From contig OX637290.1 of NCBI GenBank assembly GCA_951799445.1, positions 22,500,987-22,564,986 on the forward strand: a stretch of DNA of 64,000 nt. Reading direction: 5' to 3'. Positions 1-12,290 of this stretch are shown here, in pieces (position 1 is the first letter of the stretch; the number at the start of each line of letters is the position of its first letter). The notes under the pieces are model-generated. The model searched no databases, had not been told where the DNA came from, and was given only the letters and a program-made list of their open reading frames with translations. The position numbers and the translations under genes are program-made. The DNA comes from Pseudisothecium myosuroides (Eukaryota; Streptophyta; Bryopsida; Hypnales; Lembophyllaceae).

Positions 1-1236
1 CGCCCAACAGCAAAGTTCGGGAAGCTAGATGCAAGAACGATAGGGTTCAATTCAAAGCAAGGGAAAATGGCATCGATATCCTGTACACAGGCAGCAGCAA
101 ATTATCCAGATCTAGAATAAGACGAAGTTGGGGAGCAGGAGAGCATTTACAAAGAGAGAAGGGAGGTAGCGTAAATAGCATACAGCCCAAGAAACGCAAA
201 TATTGCCTCCTAGCAGTAGGAAATACTAGGTAGCTGAAAAAACCCTGTGACGTAGTCATTCTGCCACTCTGGCAGCAGTTTCACATCCTAGCTTCGACTT
301 TCAGCAACATCCGCAACTACTGCACTGTGCAATACACTCCCAAACCTCTTCCATCGTACCATCCGGGTCCCAATTCTTACACAATAATACGGTCTCACAG
401 TCTGACAAGTTGCTACTATAAGGGGAGTCACAGTGAGGTTAAGAGAGTGAGTCTCGGTAGCGTTAGTGCTTCAGTGAGGTTAAGCGAGTTGAGGGGAAGT
501 CTTACTCACTCCTTGGGTGAGTTCAAGATTCTTTGACGATTCTTCGTTACCCACTCATATGCATTTCTACAAGGAGTTGCGGAATGAGGGCTCCCTCCTG
601 TGATTCCCCCTCAGTAGTGTGCTAAGTCTTCAGAATTTTCTAGAACGTCCTTTTAAAGTAGATAATTATAAAGAGTTGTGAGTAATGTTGCACCGTCAGC
701 TCCAATCGACTTCCATTGTATTCCCCTGCGCTGCTGCTTCCACTCGAACCTCCTCAGCTTGGTAACCCTAATTTTCCATATTTATATTCCTAATCTATCT
801 GATAGAGGGCTCCAAGTGCTGCATGTAACTGTGAGAGGGCTAATGTTTATAAACCATGAGCTGTGTAGAGAAAAAACATTGGCAATTCCGGTGGTTGAAT
901 CCAAAATCTCTTTCCATGCCTACGAAGTTGGTGGAAATTTCATTAAGAGGAAGATGTAACATTTGGAGGTGCTATTGCTACATTGCAATACCTGACGTAA
1001 GAAGAAGAAGCGCTCGTCAAATTTCACGATGCTCCTCTGTTTAAGCCAAGGTTTACATCGACTGATAAAATAAAGAATACTGTCAGCTACAAGTGCCCTA
1101 ATGGCAGATTGCCAAAAAACATGAGATTCCCCTGAAAACAATTCAAGTGACCTCAAATATCCACTGAATGCATATCCGTTCCGCTCGAGGGGAAATTCAT
1201 GAAATTCAAAACCTACGTGAAATTAAGCCCTAAACC
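1..1236. other. 3' flank of TIM17, no supported gene
   Basis: This stretch lies downstream of the minus-strand TIM17 gene. Open frames on both strands are short, and none resembles a family I know. The first 1.1 kb may include the TIM17 3' untranslated region or the end of a neighbouring gene to the left, but nothing in the sequence decides this. Confidence 0.5.
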
Positions 1237-1962
1237 TCACTTAAGATCAAAACCTGGCGTCGGAGGCGCGGGATTTGCATCGAAGCTATCCAACTTCTCG
1301 CTTCTAACCGGCTCCGGCGTTTCATTCTTGCGTCCAAACCAACCACCGAAGAAAGACGGTGTCTCAGGCTCCGAAACTGGTGGATACGATTGCGAATACG
1401 TCGAAGAAGAAGTAGAAGAAGAAGAAGGTTCACCCGTCTCCGGATACACTCCACCCGGGTAACCAAGCCCTGCTGACGCTCCAGCCATCGGAGGCATTTC
1501 TTCCATGGGCGGAGGCTGCGCTAAACTGGCCAACGTTCTATTCAACATGATTCCCGCGCCCTCAATTAACCCTAACAACACGCCTCCGAAGATGGCCGAC
1601 CTCGCAGCCGACCTCGCCCCTGCCCGCAGTTGCAGAAACCCTCCGGTGGCCGCACCAGCGGCGATCGAGTTCCAAGGATCCTCCTTCTGTCGCAAGTAAA
1701 CCATCGAGCAATCGAACGTACTGAACAGACCACCCCAGACAGCGAAACTTCCTCCCAGACGTGGTGCATTTAAGCGCACGGCCTGCGTCCCGCCAATCAA
1801 GCGCTCGCCTTTCGGAGAATTCTTCATGCCTTTGATGAAATGCCAAGCGGAGCCGCCCACGGCGCCCATGCTGAACGCGCCCCCGATGTCGTCCAGGATG
1901 CGGTCCGGACACGGCTCCCTCGCGTGATCGGGAGTCGACATCTCCGGCGATTGAATCTGCAA
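1237..1962 (-). CDS. TIM17: Mitochondrial import inner membrane translocase subunit TIM17
   Basis: TIM17 is a core channel subunit of the TIM23 complex in the mitochondrial inner membrane, which moves presequence-bearing proteins into the matrix. The open frame is 241 residues in one exon. The Tim17 core runs from about residue 16 to 160, with four glycine-rich membrane segments. It starts with EPCPDRILDDIGGAFSMG and includes GGSFAVWGG and FDCSMVYLRQKEDPWNSI, then SAIFGGVLLGLIEGAGIM. Cys18 and Cys85 match the conserved Cys pair. After the core is a Pro/Ser-rich tail with the plant-type ending WFGRK...SFDANP. I give the longest frame; Met8 (codon at 1939-1941, MSTPDHAREPCPD) aligns better with known plant N termini and is the more likely start. 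There is no intron, which is common for plant TIM17. Assignment is from family knowledge and is secure. Confidence 0.96.
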   Translation of the reverse strand: MQIQSPEMSTPDHAREPCPDRILDDIGGAFSMGAVGGSAWHFIKGMKNSPKGERLIGGTQAVRLNAPRLGGSFAVWGGLFSTFDCSMVYLRQKEDPWNSIAAGAATGGFLQLRAGARSAARSAIFGGVLLGLIEGAGIMLNRTLASLAQPPPMEEMPPMAGASAGLGYPGGVYPETGEPSSSSTSSSTYSQSYPPVSEPETPSFFGGWFGRKNETPEPVRSEKLDSFDANPAPPTPGFDLK

Positions 1963-2592
1963 ACGAATACTGGGATTCGCGAATTCCTTTCTGCCACTGC
2001 AAACACAAGGAATATGCTCGAAAACCTTGATATTTTTGACAAATTTTTCACAAATTTGAAAATTTTACCTCCACAAACAACATGAATGCGTCTGAAATGG
2101 CGGAAATGAAAGGGAGGCTCAGAGTCTGCAAGAAAAAAACACGAAAAATGAGCGGGTGGGGAAGAGGGATGACAATTGAGACACCGAAATGTCGAGTTGT
2201 GAAGAAACCCCAAATGTGAGAGACGGTAGACGAAACCCTACGCGGACGAGAAGATTTGTCGTTGAATCTCCCACCGTTTCTCGTTCTACTTTTCGTCCGA
2301 TTTAGCTACAATAAATACAATAAATAGATGTCTATTTTATAAAGTTTGGGCATGTGACATTCCAACATAGAACTCTTTGTGGTGTGAATTTTGAATCTTT
2401 TTTGAAATTTTTTGGAGAAGGAAAGATGCATGTATATAGTAGATGTGCCATTTACTACACGACATTTAGAATTGAACACTTATCGCACATAAACCATATT
2501 GTTGAGGGAATACTTCTTCCAATAATTGCATAGCCACCACCTGCTATACAATGAAGGGTTGTTGAAATCTTTTTATAAAGATTAAACCTTTC
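1963..2592. other. 5' flank of TIM17
   Basis: This is the upstream region of the minus-strand TIM17 gene, GC-moderate near the gene and AT-rich beyond about 2300. It should contain the TIM17 promoter and 5' untranslated region. I see no clear TATA box and no second gene. Confidence 0.5.
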
Positions 2593-3521
2593 TTAACCCC
2601 TCAAGTCCCAAGGTCATTTTTCCATCAAAAACCACTCAAAACTGCCATTTTTATAGCAAAGAGCAAAAAAAAAATTTAACGTGTTTTTTGCATATTTAAC
2701 CGTAGGATCTTGTACTAGACTAGTATAAGAATGTGTGGAATAAATTTCAGAAACTTTGACTGAGTAGATTGCAAGATATTTGCATTTAAAGTGAAGGAAT
2801 GAAGTTTTTTTGCACCTTGCTCAACTACATTTTTTGGCTTTGAATCTTCTTAACTTAAAATTTTTGCTCTAATGATTTTGAATTTCTAATTTTATATGAT
2901 GAAGAATCGAGTTGAGAATCTAGGAAAAAAAATTCAAAAAAGAAACACTTAGTTTTCTCTCATTAAAAAAATGTTAAGTAGAAGTAGGTTCAAGATTGAA
3001 GGAAAAATTAAATCAATAATAGCTCTAAGATAAAGTTGAAATATACTAATCTCAACGGTGAGATTGTTCTAGCAAGAAATTTTAACCTTGTGAATTTTTA
3101 TTTTTTTTAAATTGTCAAAATTGGGTTCAGAAATGAATCCACAAGTTATTTTTTCAAGAAGATGCTCTAATTGCCCGAAAAATAAGAATGTCCATAACTT
3201 TTGCATAACAAATCCAAATGGAATGAATCAAAGCTTCCCATGTAGATAAAAATAAAATCTACATGAAACAAATTTTTAAAAATTTTAATTTAAAGTTTTT
3301 GTGAGGGTTTTTTTCTGCCCGCCGAACTAAAATTTGGGGGTTTTGTGCCATAACTTTTGCTCCCGGGCACCGATTGAAATTAAAATTACATTTTCGGAAA
3401 GCTAATGTGATTCTCTATCTTCACAAAAAAATTCAGAAAATTATGACAAATATTGAGACCGTAAGAGCCTGCCCGAAATCCATTTTGTCCCCCGAGGGGA
3501 CAACGGGACTTTAGGGGTTAA
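2593..3521. mobile_element. TTAA-flanked non-autonomous element, copy 1
   Basis: TTAA stands at both ends (2593-2596 and 3518-3521). The adjoining termini are inverted repeats: CCCCTCAAGTCCC on the left and, read inward from the right, CCCCTAAAGTCCC. It is about 0.93 kb, AT-rich and has no coding capacity. A related copy lies at 36533-37464; the two share internal stretches such as TTCCCGGGCACCGATTG near the right end and CACTCAAAACTG near the left. The TTAA target and CCC-starting termini resemble piggyBac-type elements. Assignment to that superfamily is inference, because no transposase is present. Confidence 0.75.
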
Positions 3522-6500
3522 CAAGATTTGCAATTGTGTTGAATTTATGTGATCTCATAGCTTGATTTGATTATCTTCGCTTGACAAAGATTTGGTACAC
3601 CTAATTTCAAGGAAATTTGACTTAGGAATTTGTGCAAAAAAAGGCTTTAAAGTCTATTTGTGCGGTCATTAGCATGCCTACCTTAGATGTTATTCAACAT
3701 GTCTCCATAATCAATTTTTAAAAATTCATCATCAAATTTTTTTCAATAAATTTTCTATATAAAACCATAAAAATTGACTATTAAAAATTCACCAAAAATG
3801 AAGTTTTGATTTTTTGAACTTGGAATTTGGTGTACTTGATTGAGATATTTATGCTTGCCAAATTATACCAATTATATTCCACATCATGTAAAATTCTTTA
3901 AATGACTCAAATAGGCAGTATATGTTTTTATTAGAGGCCATTATACTTAGGGATCTGACTTAGAAAAATTATCATGTTACGTGTGGCCAAAGATATGGCA
4001 CATTTTATTCATTACTCCTAAATTTTTGAAAAATATTTGAAATAATATATTATAAAAAAATAGGTGAATCACAACTAATTATAATAAATATATAGACATA
4101 AATAATCTAGCCAATTTGATTTTGTAGATCTAATGTACCATGAAATAAAAATAGCCTAGGTTGGGGCTATGAGTAGGGTCTGTATTCCCGCTAGGTACTA
4201 AATTAATGTACCATGAAATAAAAATATTCAAGATTGGGGCATTCATTGTAGACACTAAGCATATTTTGAATTCCTACACAATGGCATTTACATATGATAA
4301 CCTCTATGAGGTAACCCCCCCCATAACCAACCAAATAAGGAATTGCAACATGATCTGGAGTAGGGAAGGCAAAACAAATATTTTTTAGAGGTACATCAAT
4401 AGAAATGACATGGATTGCAAAAAAATTGGTAATTTTATCGCTTGAATTGAAATTACTATGAAATTTGGGAGGCAAATAGTGCGCCGGACCCATGGCCAAT
4501 GTCTAGACTCTTCCAATTCCAATCATTCAATAACTTTTTACCTAATCATTGTTTCCTATTTTTTTTTTTCAAAACTTGGAACATGTGTCATGTATTTACG
4601 AGTTCCAACCTTGAAAACAAAAAAAAATTGCATTCTGAGCATGGTCAAAAATACGTGCACCTATAGGTCGGGAATGGATCACTGGTTGGGAATGGGGGGG
4701 GGGGGTACCTTATGTCCACAACCTTCATTTGTAACTTAGTTTGTTAGGTGCTTAGCAATGTTCTATGGCACCACGGATATCACATATTTTGCAGTTTTTT
4801 GTTACTTAGAAGGTATAGTTTTATTATATATAGGGTGTTTTCAATTCAAGATCCTTTAATTATAATGATATAATGTTATGAAAATTTGGTCTATTTTTCA
4901 AATTCAAAATAAGTGTATGGTACTTAAAATAATGACAAATTATAAAATTAGGTAATAATATGGTCTATTTAATTAGTACCCTCTATCAAAATATTTCCAT
5001 AAATAATATTCCTTGATCACACGTGATATGCAAACCCCCTAAGGAATCAATCGCCATACCTCTATATTCAATGGATTACCAATTTTGATGGATCCCAAAA
5101 ATTCTACATTGGTCAAGTTGGAGCCCATGCTTCAAAGTAACAATATTAGAAATCCTCCAAATTAGGGATCGATTGAGAGCAATTCTTGTAATTGAATTTA
5201 AACAACTTTTGTTGAATCTTACTAGTGGTTAAAGGGGAATATTTGATTCTTTTAGAATATATTTTTTGGACTCTAAGAATAAAATATGAATTTTCAAAGT
5301 GCTGAAAATAGATGTAACAAAGACTGACCTTACGTTTTAATGGATAGAAGCTCTATAGTTTATGCAAGAATCTAAAGGAAACATTTTTGCTTTGAGTTTT
5401 GCAAACATGTTACAAATAGATGTAATTATCTTAACCTCAATGAACTATATTTGAAATATAAATGAGACCCTTTCATTAGTTGAAGAGAAATATGATATTT
5501 TTTGTAACCCGATGTAGCATTACGTAGTCCTTCCTTTAAGACCCTTGGTTGACCAAGATTCTTGAACCATTCAATAGTTGAAATTGTATCTGATAATGTG
5601 AAAATAAAATCTTCTTCTTTGTGGGAAATAATATCCCTCGCTACTTTCTTAGCCCAACATGTTATTTTTCATAATAAGACTCCACTTTTAAATCACCTAC
5701 TCCATAACCACAATGGAAATATGGAACCCAATATTTCTAGAAAGATGATTGTTTCTTATTGGATGCAAAGAGGCTTGTTATTTTCCGTAATGTAGGGTTG
5801 CTTTAGCGTTATAATGCCCTTCTTTTAGACCCATGATTGAGTATAGTTGATCAAAATCTAAGTCATTCAAACATCGTAGAAGGTTTTGTTCAAAAATGTG
5901 AAAGTAGTAGGAGTTTAATTATTATTAAAAATAACATATTTAGGTACATGAGTAGTGAGGGCTGTTATTTTTTATAACAACATCCTATTTTCATCCAAAA
6001 GCACTTTAAGTAGGTATAAGAAAACTCAAATTTAAACATTTGACAATGAAAATAAACTTCTCCAAAAACAAGGAAAAAGTTAAAAATTATAAAGTTATTG
6101 GCAAAATTTTGCCTCGGTAACCATCATTTGCCACTTGAGACCTTTGTAATTTTTTTTACTTCTATTTGACTTTTGAAGTGTTTGTCTAATGTCTAAATTT
6201 GAATTTTTTAAATGTCTATTGACTCTATTCAAAGTATTTTCGGATGGAATGTGAATGATAATAATTTCAAGTTCTAATTATATATGTGTCAAAAGTTCAG
6301 AAATACATTTGGAGGGCCAATGTCAATATCCATTGGACTGAGGATGCTCTAACATTTAGAGTAGGAAGGCCAAGGGTCCTTATGGGGCGACACTCTACCA
6401 AGACTAAGGTAGATGTATCTAAAAGTAACTTGAATCGTTTAGTGACATCTAAAAACGACCTGAATCCAAACGGCATCTGGATGCAAAGCAAAAGGGTGGG

Positions 6501-6732
6501 GTTACAAGAAGTTGCCACGGTCATGAGGGTGGGTTTTGCGTTGACCAATCTCTAGCATGCAACACAAGCTTACAGTCCTGTTACTTTTGGGTGTTTCCGT
6601 GACCACTTGTATTCTTGTCCATGGTCTACAATAGGTGCATCTACATAGTTATTTCCACAAATTCATAATATATTCATTCAAGCTCAAAAAAATACAAAAC
6701 CAATTTTGCTGGTTTCCTAAACCATTACCTAA
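3522..6732. other. AT-rich intergenic DNA with minor repeats
   Basis: No gene is supported here. A 21-bp direct repeat (TGTACCATGAAATAAAAAT core) occurs near 4134 and 4207. A run of 13 G residues lies near 4694-4706. Two diverged tandem segments of about 250-280 bp, around 5510-5790 and 5795-6000, share the pattern of TTTAGACCC, a stretch about a fallen ATTCAA motif, and an AACATxxTATTTTT end. A short open frame at 6286-6555 has no recognisable similarity. Confidence 0.4.
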
Positions 6733-9700
6733 GGGCATCGCCACGGCAGGCTCGCCAAAGAGGCACACCAAGTGCAGCTTTGGGGAGTTGACTTGAAGAC
6801 TTGGGCTTCACCGCTCACCCTCTGCCCCACGGCTGATGCATTAGACAAGGGCATTAAATGGGATATCCGATAAAAAGACTTTCCTGGTTTTGAATTTAAA
6901 CTTCAATAAAATCAATTTTCAGTGCTTTAAGAGGAAACTTTCATTGATTCTCAAGCACTTACATCTTGTTTTTGTGTGCTTGGGTTAGAAGTGAAGCTCA
7001 CTATATACACATGGTATGGTAGGAAGTAGAACAAACAATGTGGGATAAGTAAATTAGATGTAGGAGCTCCACCACTCATAGTTTATTCAAAAGTAGGAAT
7101 TGTGTTAAAAGTAAAATTTCAGACCTCATTTAGACATAGTAGAATAACTTTTTTCAAAAAAATTTAAACTAAATTTTTTTTTAGAATCAAGTTAAATTTC
7201 ATCTCCAAAAATCCGTTTGAGATTTCAAGTCTCCAATCAAAAGTTATGGACAAATTTCTGAGTAGGGTTGGAAGGGAATTTTTTTTACATTTTCAAACAT
7301 TTTCTTTGAAATTTGTCCATAACTTCCAATTGACAAAGTGACTATATAGTCAAGTTTTTCAAATCAATACTAATACCATTGTTTGGTAATTTGGTTGGAG
7401 ATGTTGTTGAACTTGCGACCAATGTCTAATTTTTCCAACATAGAAGTACAAGACTAGTAGTAGTGTGGAGTGTAATAGTACAACTAGTTAGTTAAAATCT
7501 AGTTAGGATACATAGATATCTATTTTACAAAACTTGACATGCCACACTCTAACATTGAACTCTCTATACTATGAATTTTGAATTATCTTTGAGATTTATT
7601 TTGAAATAAAAGACGTACATATAGATGTTTCCTACTTTCCTTTGCAATTGGATCTTGAAATTCACCATTGGTATTCAATCAATTATAGTGTAAAATTGTA
7701 AAATATACCTTAAAATGCTCAATACAAATAGAGCTTTTAGTTTCTAAATTTGAAATTGGTATGCTTGATTGAGATTGCTTTCAAATGCAATGTTCACTAT
7801 GCATTACAAGGAATACCAGTTGAATTTAACATAATCAAATGCCATATTAGGCAATTTGTAAGAAAATTATACTTCATTATTCAATCAAAATCCATATGAT
7901 GGAAGCATTCTTTAACTTTCATAATATTGAAACCATAACATATATACCAATTTTTATATTGAGAAAGAATATTTGTATGTATCCTCAAAATAGTGCTTCA
8001 ATTTAAATATGAGATTCTTCATAATACAATCTAGGTGTAAAGAAAACATTGAATAAGTAGGAAAACCTTATGCTCATGTGAGAGTTTAAGGTTACTTGTA
8101 TTAAAACATATTGTATTTATACACTATATCTTTGTTTAGATATCAAAGCACCTTCTTCATATAAATTAGTCAGGTAGGTATTTCATCTCATATCTAATAA
8201 ACAATCCATTCATTTTGTTTGCTATTTAAACCATTATTAAATTTGAGATTTAATAGAACATGACTTTTCTTTAACCCCTTAAGGACAAAGGATAGTCTAT
8301 GTTTTCAAAATTGTGAAGATGTGTTATAAATGTAACTTAGAAGAATTTAATGATGACTCAAACAATAGTTGTAAAATATGATCCATATATATACACACAC
8401 ACATGTGGTAGAACTCAAATCGCAATATTTTCCAATATAATTAGAAGTCAAGATTAAAGCTTCCTTCTAAAATTGATTGTAGATTGAATTTTACAAGAGT
8501 TTTTTTCCTTTAAATTCAAAATGTTAAATTCTAATTTCATAGCGATTTTTAAAGATTCTTATTTTATCCTTTTAATCATTTTTTAAACTAAAAAAAATAT
8601 TTTTTAAGCCAAACCTACTAGTATCCTTTGAATTATAGAATGCTTGCAAAGCAAGGTCTTCAAAATATATACTATATAAATGTTAAAGAACTGATACGAG
8701 AATCTTCAAAAATATTGATGGACATAAAAACTCCAATTTTGTATGCTTGGAATGTGTTTGTATTCATCCATTGTTTGAAATTTGATTGTCTAGTCTTTAA
8801 GGGGTTAAAATAAGCTGACAACTCTTTTAGAATCAAGATTCATTCTATGAGATTTCAATATTCCAATATATAGTGTGAATTCACTTTTGTATGATACAAG
8901 GCAAAAACTAAATTTTTTAACTTTTAACTAATGGTGTTGCAAAGTATCTATTTGACAAGCTATCTTGTAATTAATGTCCACTTTGATAAGTTTTGTAATA
9001 ATAAAGCAAAATTTCAAAATACGTTTATATTATGAGCCATCAATACTCAATAGGGAACTAAGGAAAATATACATAGCTGAAGAATTTTAAGGTAAGTACT
9101 CCTTTTATGTTCCAAAAGATCATCTGTGAATAATTAATATTATTATATCTTGCAAGAAATTGAAAGAAGATTTCAATTCACTTTAATTAGAAGATACCTT
9201 TTAAAACACATATTAGAAAAAACAATGAGTTTGGAGAATTCTAATTAAATATTTATAAAAACCAACCCTATACTATCTTGTTTTTTTATAGTATATATTA
9301 CCTTCATCAATTGTACTAAATTTTAGGCAATAATTTATTATAGTGATTTAGGATAAATGTTGCAATTAAATATACTTACATTATTCACCATTTAAAAATT
9401 AGATTATAAGTTGAGTATGAAAACAAAATTCTCCATGAAACATGCATACTAAACATTGATAAGCTCTAAGAAAGCTTGATAGAAGAGGGAGTGCAAATTT
9501 GGAACTTTTGAGGCAAAACTAATTTTGGCTCACAAAATTTCAAACAAAAATCTTTGTTCACGTAAGTTTTTATATCTTTCCATCTCAACATAAATTGGTT
9601 TAGAGCCTTGCATAAAATCATGAAGCATTGACTGATTAAGCTAGTGACATGATTGAAGAATAGAAATTTGTCCATAACTTTTGATTGGAGACTCAAAATC

Positions 9701-10312
9701 TCAAATGGATTTTTGGAGATGAAAGTTAGATTGATTTGCCAACTTTTTTTAGTTTAAAGTTTTTTGAAAAAAGATATTCTACTATGCCTAAAGGACGTCT
9801 GAAATTCTACTTTTAACACAATTCCTACATTTGAATAAACTATGAGTGATTGAGTTCTTACTCCATCTAATTTACTTATCCCACATTGTTTGTTCTACCT
9901 ACTACTACCCCATGTGTATATAATGATCTACTCTTCTCACTTGAAATGCAACAAAAGTTGAAAACACTTTCAATCCAATTTGATAGGCACAAATAAATGA
10001 ATATTTCTTGTGGCCGAAAGTATTTTCTTCAATTTGTTTCACGCACACGAAGGGAATTTCAGAGCACTGAAATTCATTAAGTTAAATTTGACTGCCAGTT
10101 GGGAGGTCGGTACCTCGATTTCAAGGTAAAACGTAAGTCAAATGCCATGGTGAGCCGCGCCAAGGACTTCCTATTCGCCCGGACCCTCTTAAAAACTTGA
10201 AGTGGCCGGACATTTTGAGTGCGTCCGCGTGCGTGCTGTGGGACAATAAAATCAGCTGGGCCCGGCCACTCCCCGGGTTTGAGCCAGATTTGGAGCAGCC
10301 GTGGCCATGCTC
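6733..10312. mobile_element. PIF/Harbinger-like non-autonomous element with long inverted arms
   Basis: The 3.58 kb element has terminal inverted repeats: GGGCATCGCCACGGC at the left and, read inward from the right, GAGCATGGCCACGGC. It is flanked on both sides by TAA (6730-6732 and 10313-10315), the usual 3-bp target of PIF/Harbinger transposons. Inside are long subterminal inverted arms, about 6893-7260 paired with about 9660-10092, sharing for example AATGTGGGATAAGTAAATTA and its complement. A separate TTAA element (8271-8808) is nested within. No transposase frame is visible, so it must move, if at all, with enzymes supplied elsewhere. Confidence 0.7.
8271..8808. mobile_element. TTAA-flanked element, second subfamily, copy 1
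   Basis: It is bounded by TTAA (8271-8274 and 8805-8808), with inverted termini CCCCTTAAGGAC and CCCCTTAAAGAC. It is 538 bp, AT-rich and non-coding. Its right half is clearly related to the right half of the element at 58238-59082; both contain TGTTAAAGAACT and GTGTTTGxATTxxTC. It is nested in the larger PIF-like element. Confidence 0.7.
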
Positions 10313-10315
10313 TAA

Positions 10316-10690
10316 CAAGCGCACATCATTTTATTTCATAGCTATGTGAGGATCTGCAGATCTAGAACAAGTGTTACGTCTTTTAGGTACGTCTACCTTA
10401 ATTTCCTGTTCCGGTAGCCCACACTCATGGACACTCATGGACACTCATGGAGAAGTGTGCATTTCAAAGATGCTCTACAGTTAAAGGAGCCTGGATTCCT
10501 GGGAAACAAAGACTCCCCTGCCTTGCCGTGCAAGAATGGCAAGCTGCTACGGCCTCTGTATAATCCGCACCGCAACTCATTTCAGAAGATTGGGTCAGTA
10601 AGATCAAGGCACTGTTCATTTGGGTCCCTCACGTGATCCGGGCAATCTGATCCAGGCATAACCGACTGAACCGGAAAATCCTCCGGCGCT
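10316..10690. other. Left boundary of the tandem array
   Basis: Homology to the starts of units 2 and 3 begins at about 10608 with the motif TGTTCATTTGGGTCCCT (also near 25794; TGTTCATTTGAGTCCCT near 42724). A 10-bp unit (ACACTCATGG) is repeated three times at about 10420-10450. No gene is supported between the PIF-like element and this point. Confidence 0.5.
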
Positions 10691-11236
10691 TTAACTCTTG
10701 AACGCCCGGCTGGTGACCGTGGAAATCATCTCTTTTCCAACCGTGTGACATCATCTACTATAAAAAAATTCAAAAGTGCGCATTGGAGGTCAAACTACTG
10801 TGCAAGATCTCCCCTTTTTGTACAAAATTATAACGATGAACAATTGCAATTCTGTCCTACATGCAAAGATGGCGAATTTTATTAAAATGGCGGTATTCCA
10901 TTACTTTGGCACATTTTAGCAGTTCAGATTGCATAGTCTGAACTGTTTTTTCTGTATTAGAATCTACACTAGTAGTAGAATTTTTAAATCTACAGCTGTC
11001 CTAGATATTTAAAATCTATACCTATCCTAGATTTTTCAGATTCCAAGGTCTGATATCTATACTCGTCCTAGATTTCTGAAATCTAAAACCGACCTAGATG
11101 TTAGCAATGTAAACTTGTCCTAGATGTCACGGTGTGAATATGGCACATGGAATACCGCCACTTTAATGAAATTTGCCATAAAGATTCTTTGTCATTCATC
11201 GGCCAGAAAATGGCCGCCGTGTCGTTCAAGGGTTAA
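10691..11236. mobile_element. TTAA MITE A of a tail-to-tail pair
   Basis: It runs from TTAA at 10691 to the TTAA at 11233-11236, with ends TTAACTCTTGAACG and, inverted, TTAACCCTTGAACGACA. Without the nested element (10869-11179) it would be about 235 bp, equal to its neighbour at 11233-11468, of which it is an inverted copy. Units 2 and 3 have an empty site here: TTTAGGTCACG at 25862 and TCTAGGTCACG at 42791. Confidence 0.75.
10869..11179. mobile_element. ATGGC-ended MITE with 4-bp target duplication, copy 1
   Basis: The 311-bp element starts ATGGCGAATTTTATTAAA and ends with the inverted form of ATGGCAAATTTCATTAAAG. It is nested inside the TTAA MITE and is flanked by AAAG on both sides. The centre carries repeated CCTAGAT...AATCTA motifs that fold on each other, and the TIR region reads on through TGGCGGTATTCCA. 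A second copy lies at 40609-40913. Confidence 0.75.
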
Positions 11237-11468
11237 CCCTTGAACGACAAGGCGGCCATTTTCTGGCCGATGAATGACAAGAGAATCTCTTGTGTAGGAC
11301 AGAAGTGAAACTATTCATCCTCCAAATTTTTTGGGGAAAGGGAAGAAAATCCACAGTAGTTTGACTGCCAACGAGTGCTTTTGCATTATTTTAATTTTTA
11401 ATCCAACAATCCATAGGGTGACAAAACAGATGATTTCCACGGTTATGAGCCCGTCGTTTAAGGGTTAA
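11233..11468. mobile_element. TTAA MITE B of a tail-to-tail pair
   Basis: The 236-bp element shares its left TTAA (11233-11236) with MITE A and ends at TTAA 11465-11468. Its left end is the mirror image of the right end of A, giving a near-perfect palindrome of about 100 bp centred at 11234. Its right end mirrors the left end of A (CCGTGGAAATCATC on both outer sides). Confidence 0.75.
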
Positions 11469-12290
11469 GCCACCAACCTGGAAGCCATGCATTCACATTT
11501 TCCTCGTCGCTGCGCATATTCTACCGACAACGCACGTCGGAGCTAGCGTCAACGTTATTAGTGGACAAAGTCTGCACTATCTCCTCCAAGCTTCCAATGC
11601 AAGTACATGAATTCGATACACTTCTGTCTCGCTTTCATTCTTATACTTGGATTGCAAGCCAAAACACTAGTGGCATCATTTGAACTTGTGAAGAGAAACG
11701 TTAACGCTGGTTGGAACGTAACCATGCGTTCATGCTTGTTTGCAGTACAAAATTTATTGCAGTATCGATCATTTGAAGTGCCGAAGAAGCAGCAGAACGT
11801 AAGTATGTTAGTCGTTCACGGTCGTTTGCAAACTTGTTTGTTTGTCCAATGTAGTAGCATCATTAATTCCAAGTGATGAAGAAGTGTAATTCATGTTGGT
11901 TCAATTCTAGCTAGCTGAGACTAGTGATTGCTTGTTCGCAAGTACTAATGGTAGCATCATTTGAAGCAATAATTGAAGAGTTTAAACTCAAGTTGGTTAT
12001 TTGCAATCTCCTTATGTTAAATCAGTATATGGAAATCAGCTCACAGGGAGTTCGTAGGATTCCTCGATCTCAGGGGTAAGAGCCGTGAGAACATCGGGGA
12101 AATTGTATGCAAGCCCTGCTATCACGCAGGAAATTTATATGTAATCACTTGTCTCACCTTCCCCCTTGCATATACAGCTTCTCTGTGTAACGTGAGGACT
12201 TCCTAGGATCGACCGAATCTATTGGGGCTTGTGTTACCGACTTCAGCATCATTTGAAGTTGTTTACCTTTTTTTGGGGCAGCATCGAAGA
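11469..12290. promoter_or_regulatory. Upstream region of VWA/Cache gene 1
   Basis: This 0.8 kb aligns with 25867-26687 and 43770 upstream in the other two units, including a block near 11530 (ACGCACGTCG), CTATCTCCTCCAAGCTTCC and a TGCATATACAGCTTCTCTG segment near 12166. Conservation in three units suggests promoter and 5' untranslated sequence. A YAG at 12280-12282, just before the start codon, could be the end of a 5' UTR intron. Core promoter elements are not obvious. Confidence 0.4.

Noticed and set aside
1199..1466. Open frames overlapping TIM17 in other frames and on the plus strand
   Set aside because: They mirror the GC-rich TIM17 coding sequence and have no similarity of their own.
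4690..4707. G run as a regulatory or quadruplex element
   Set aside because: A single homopolymer without neighbouring G runs and far from any gene.
6286..6555. 89-residue open frame
   Set aside because: No similarity recognised, and an overlapping minus-strand frame of similar length suggests chance.
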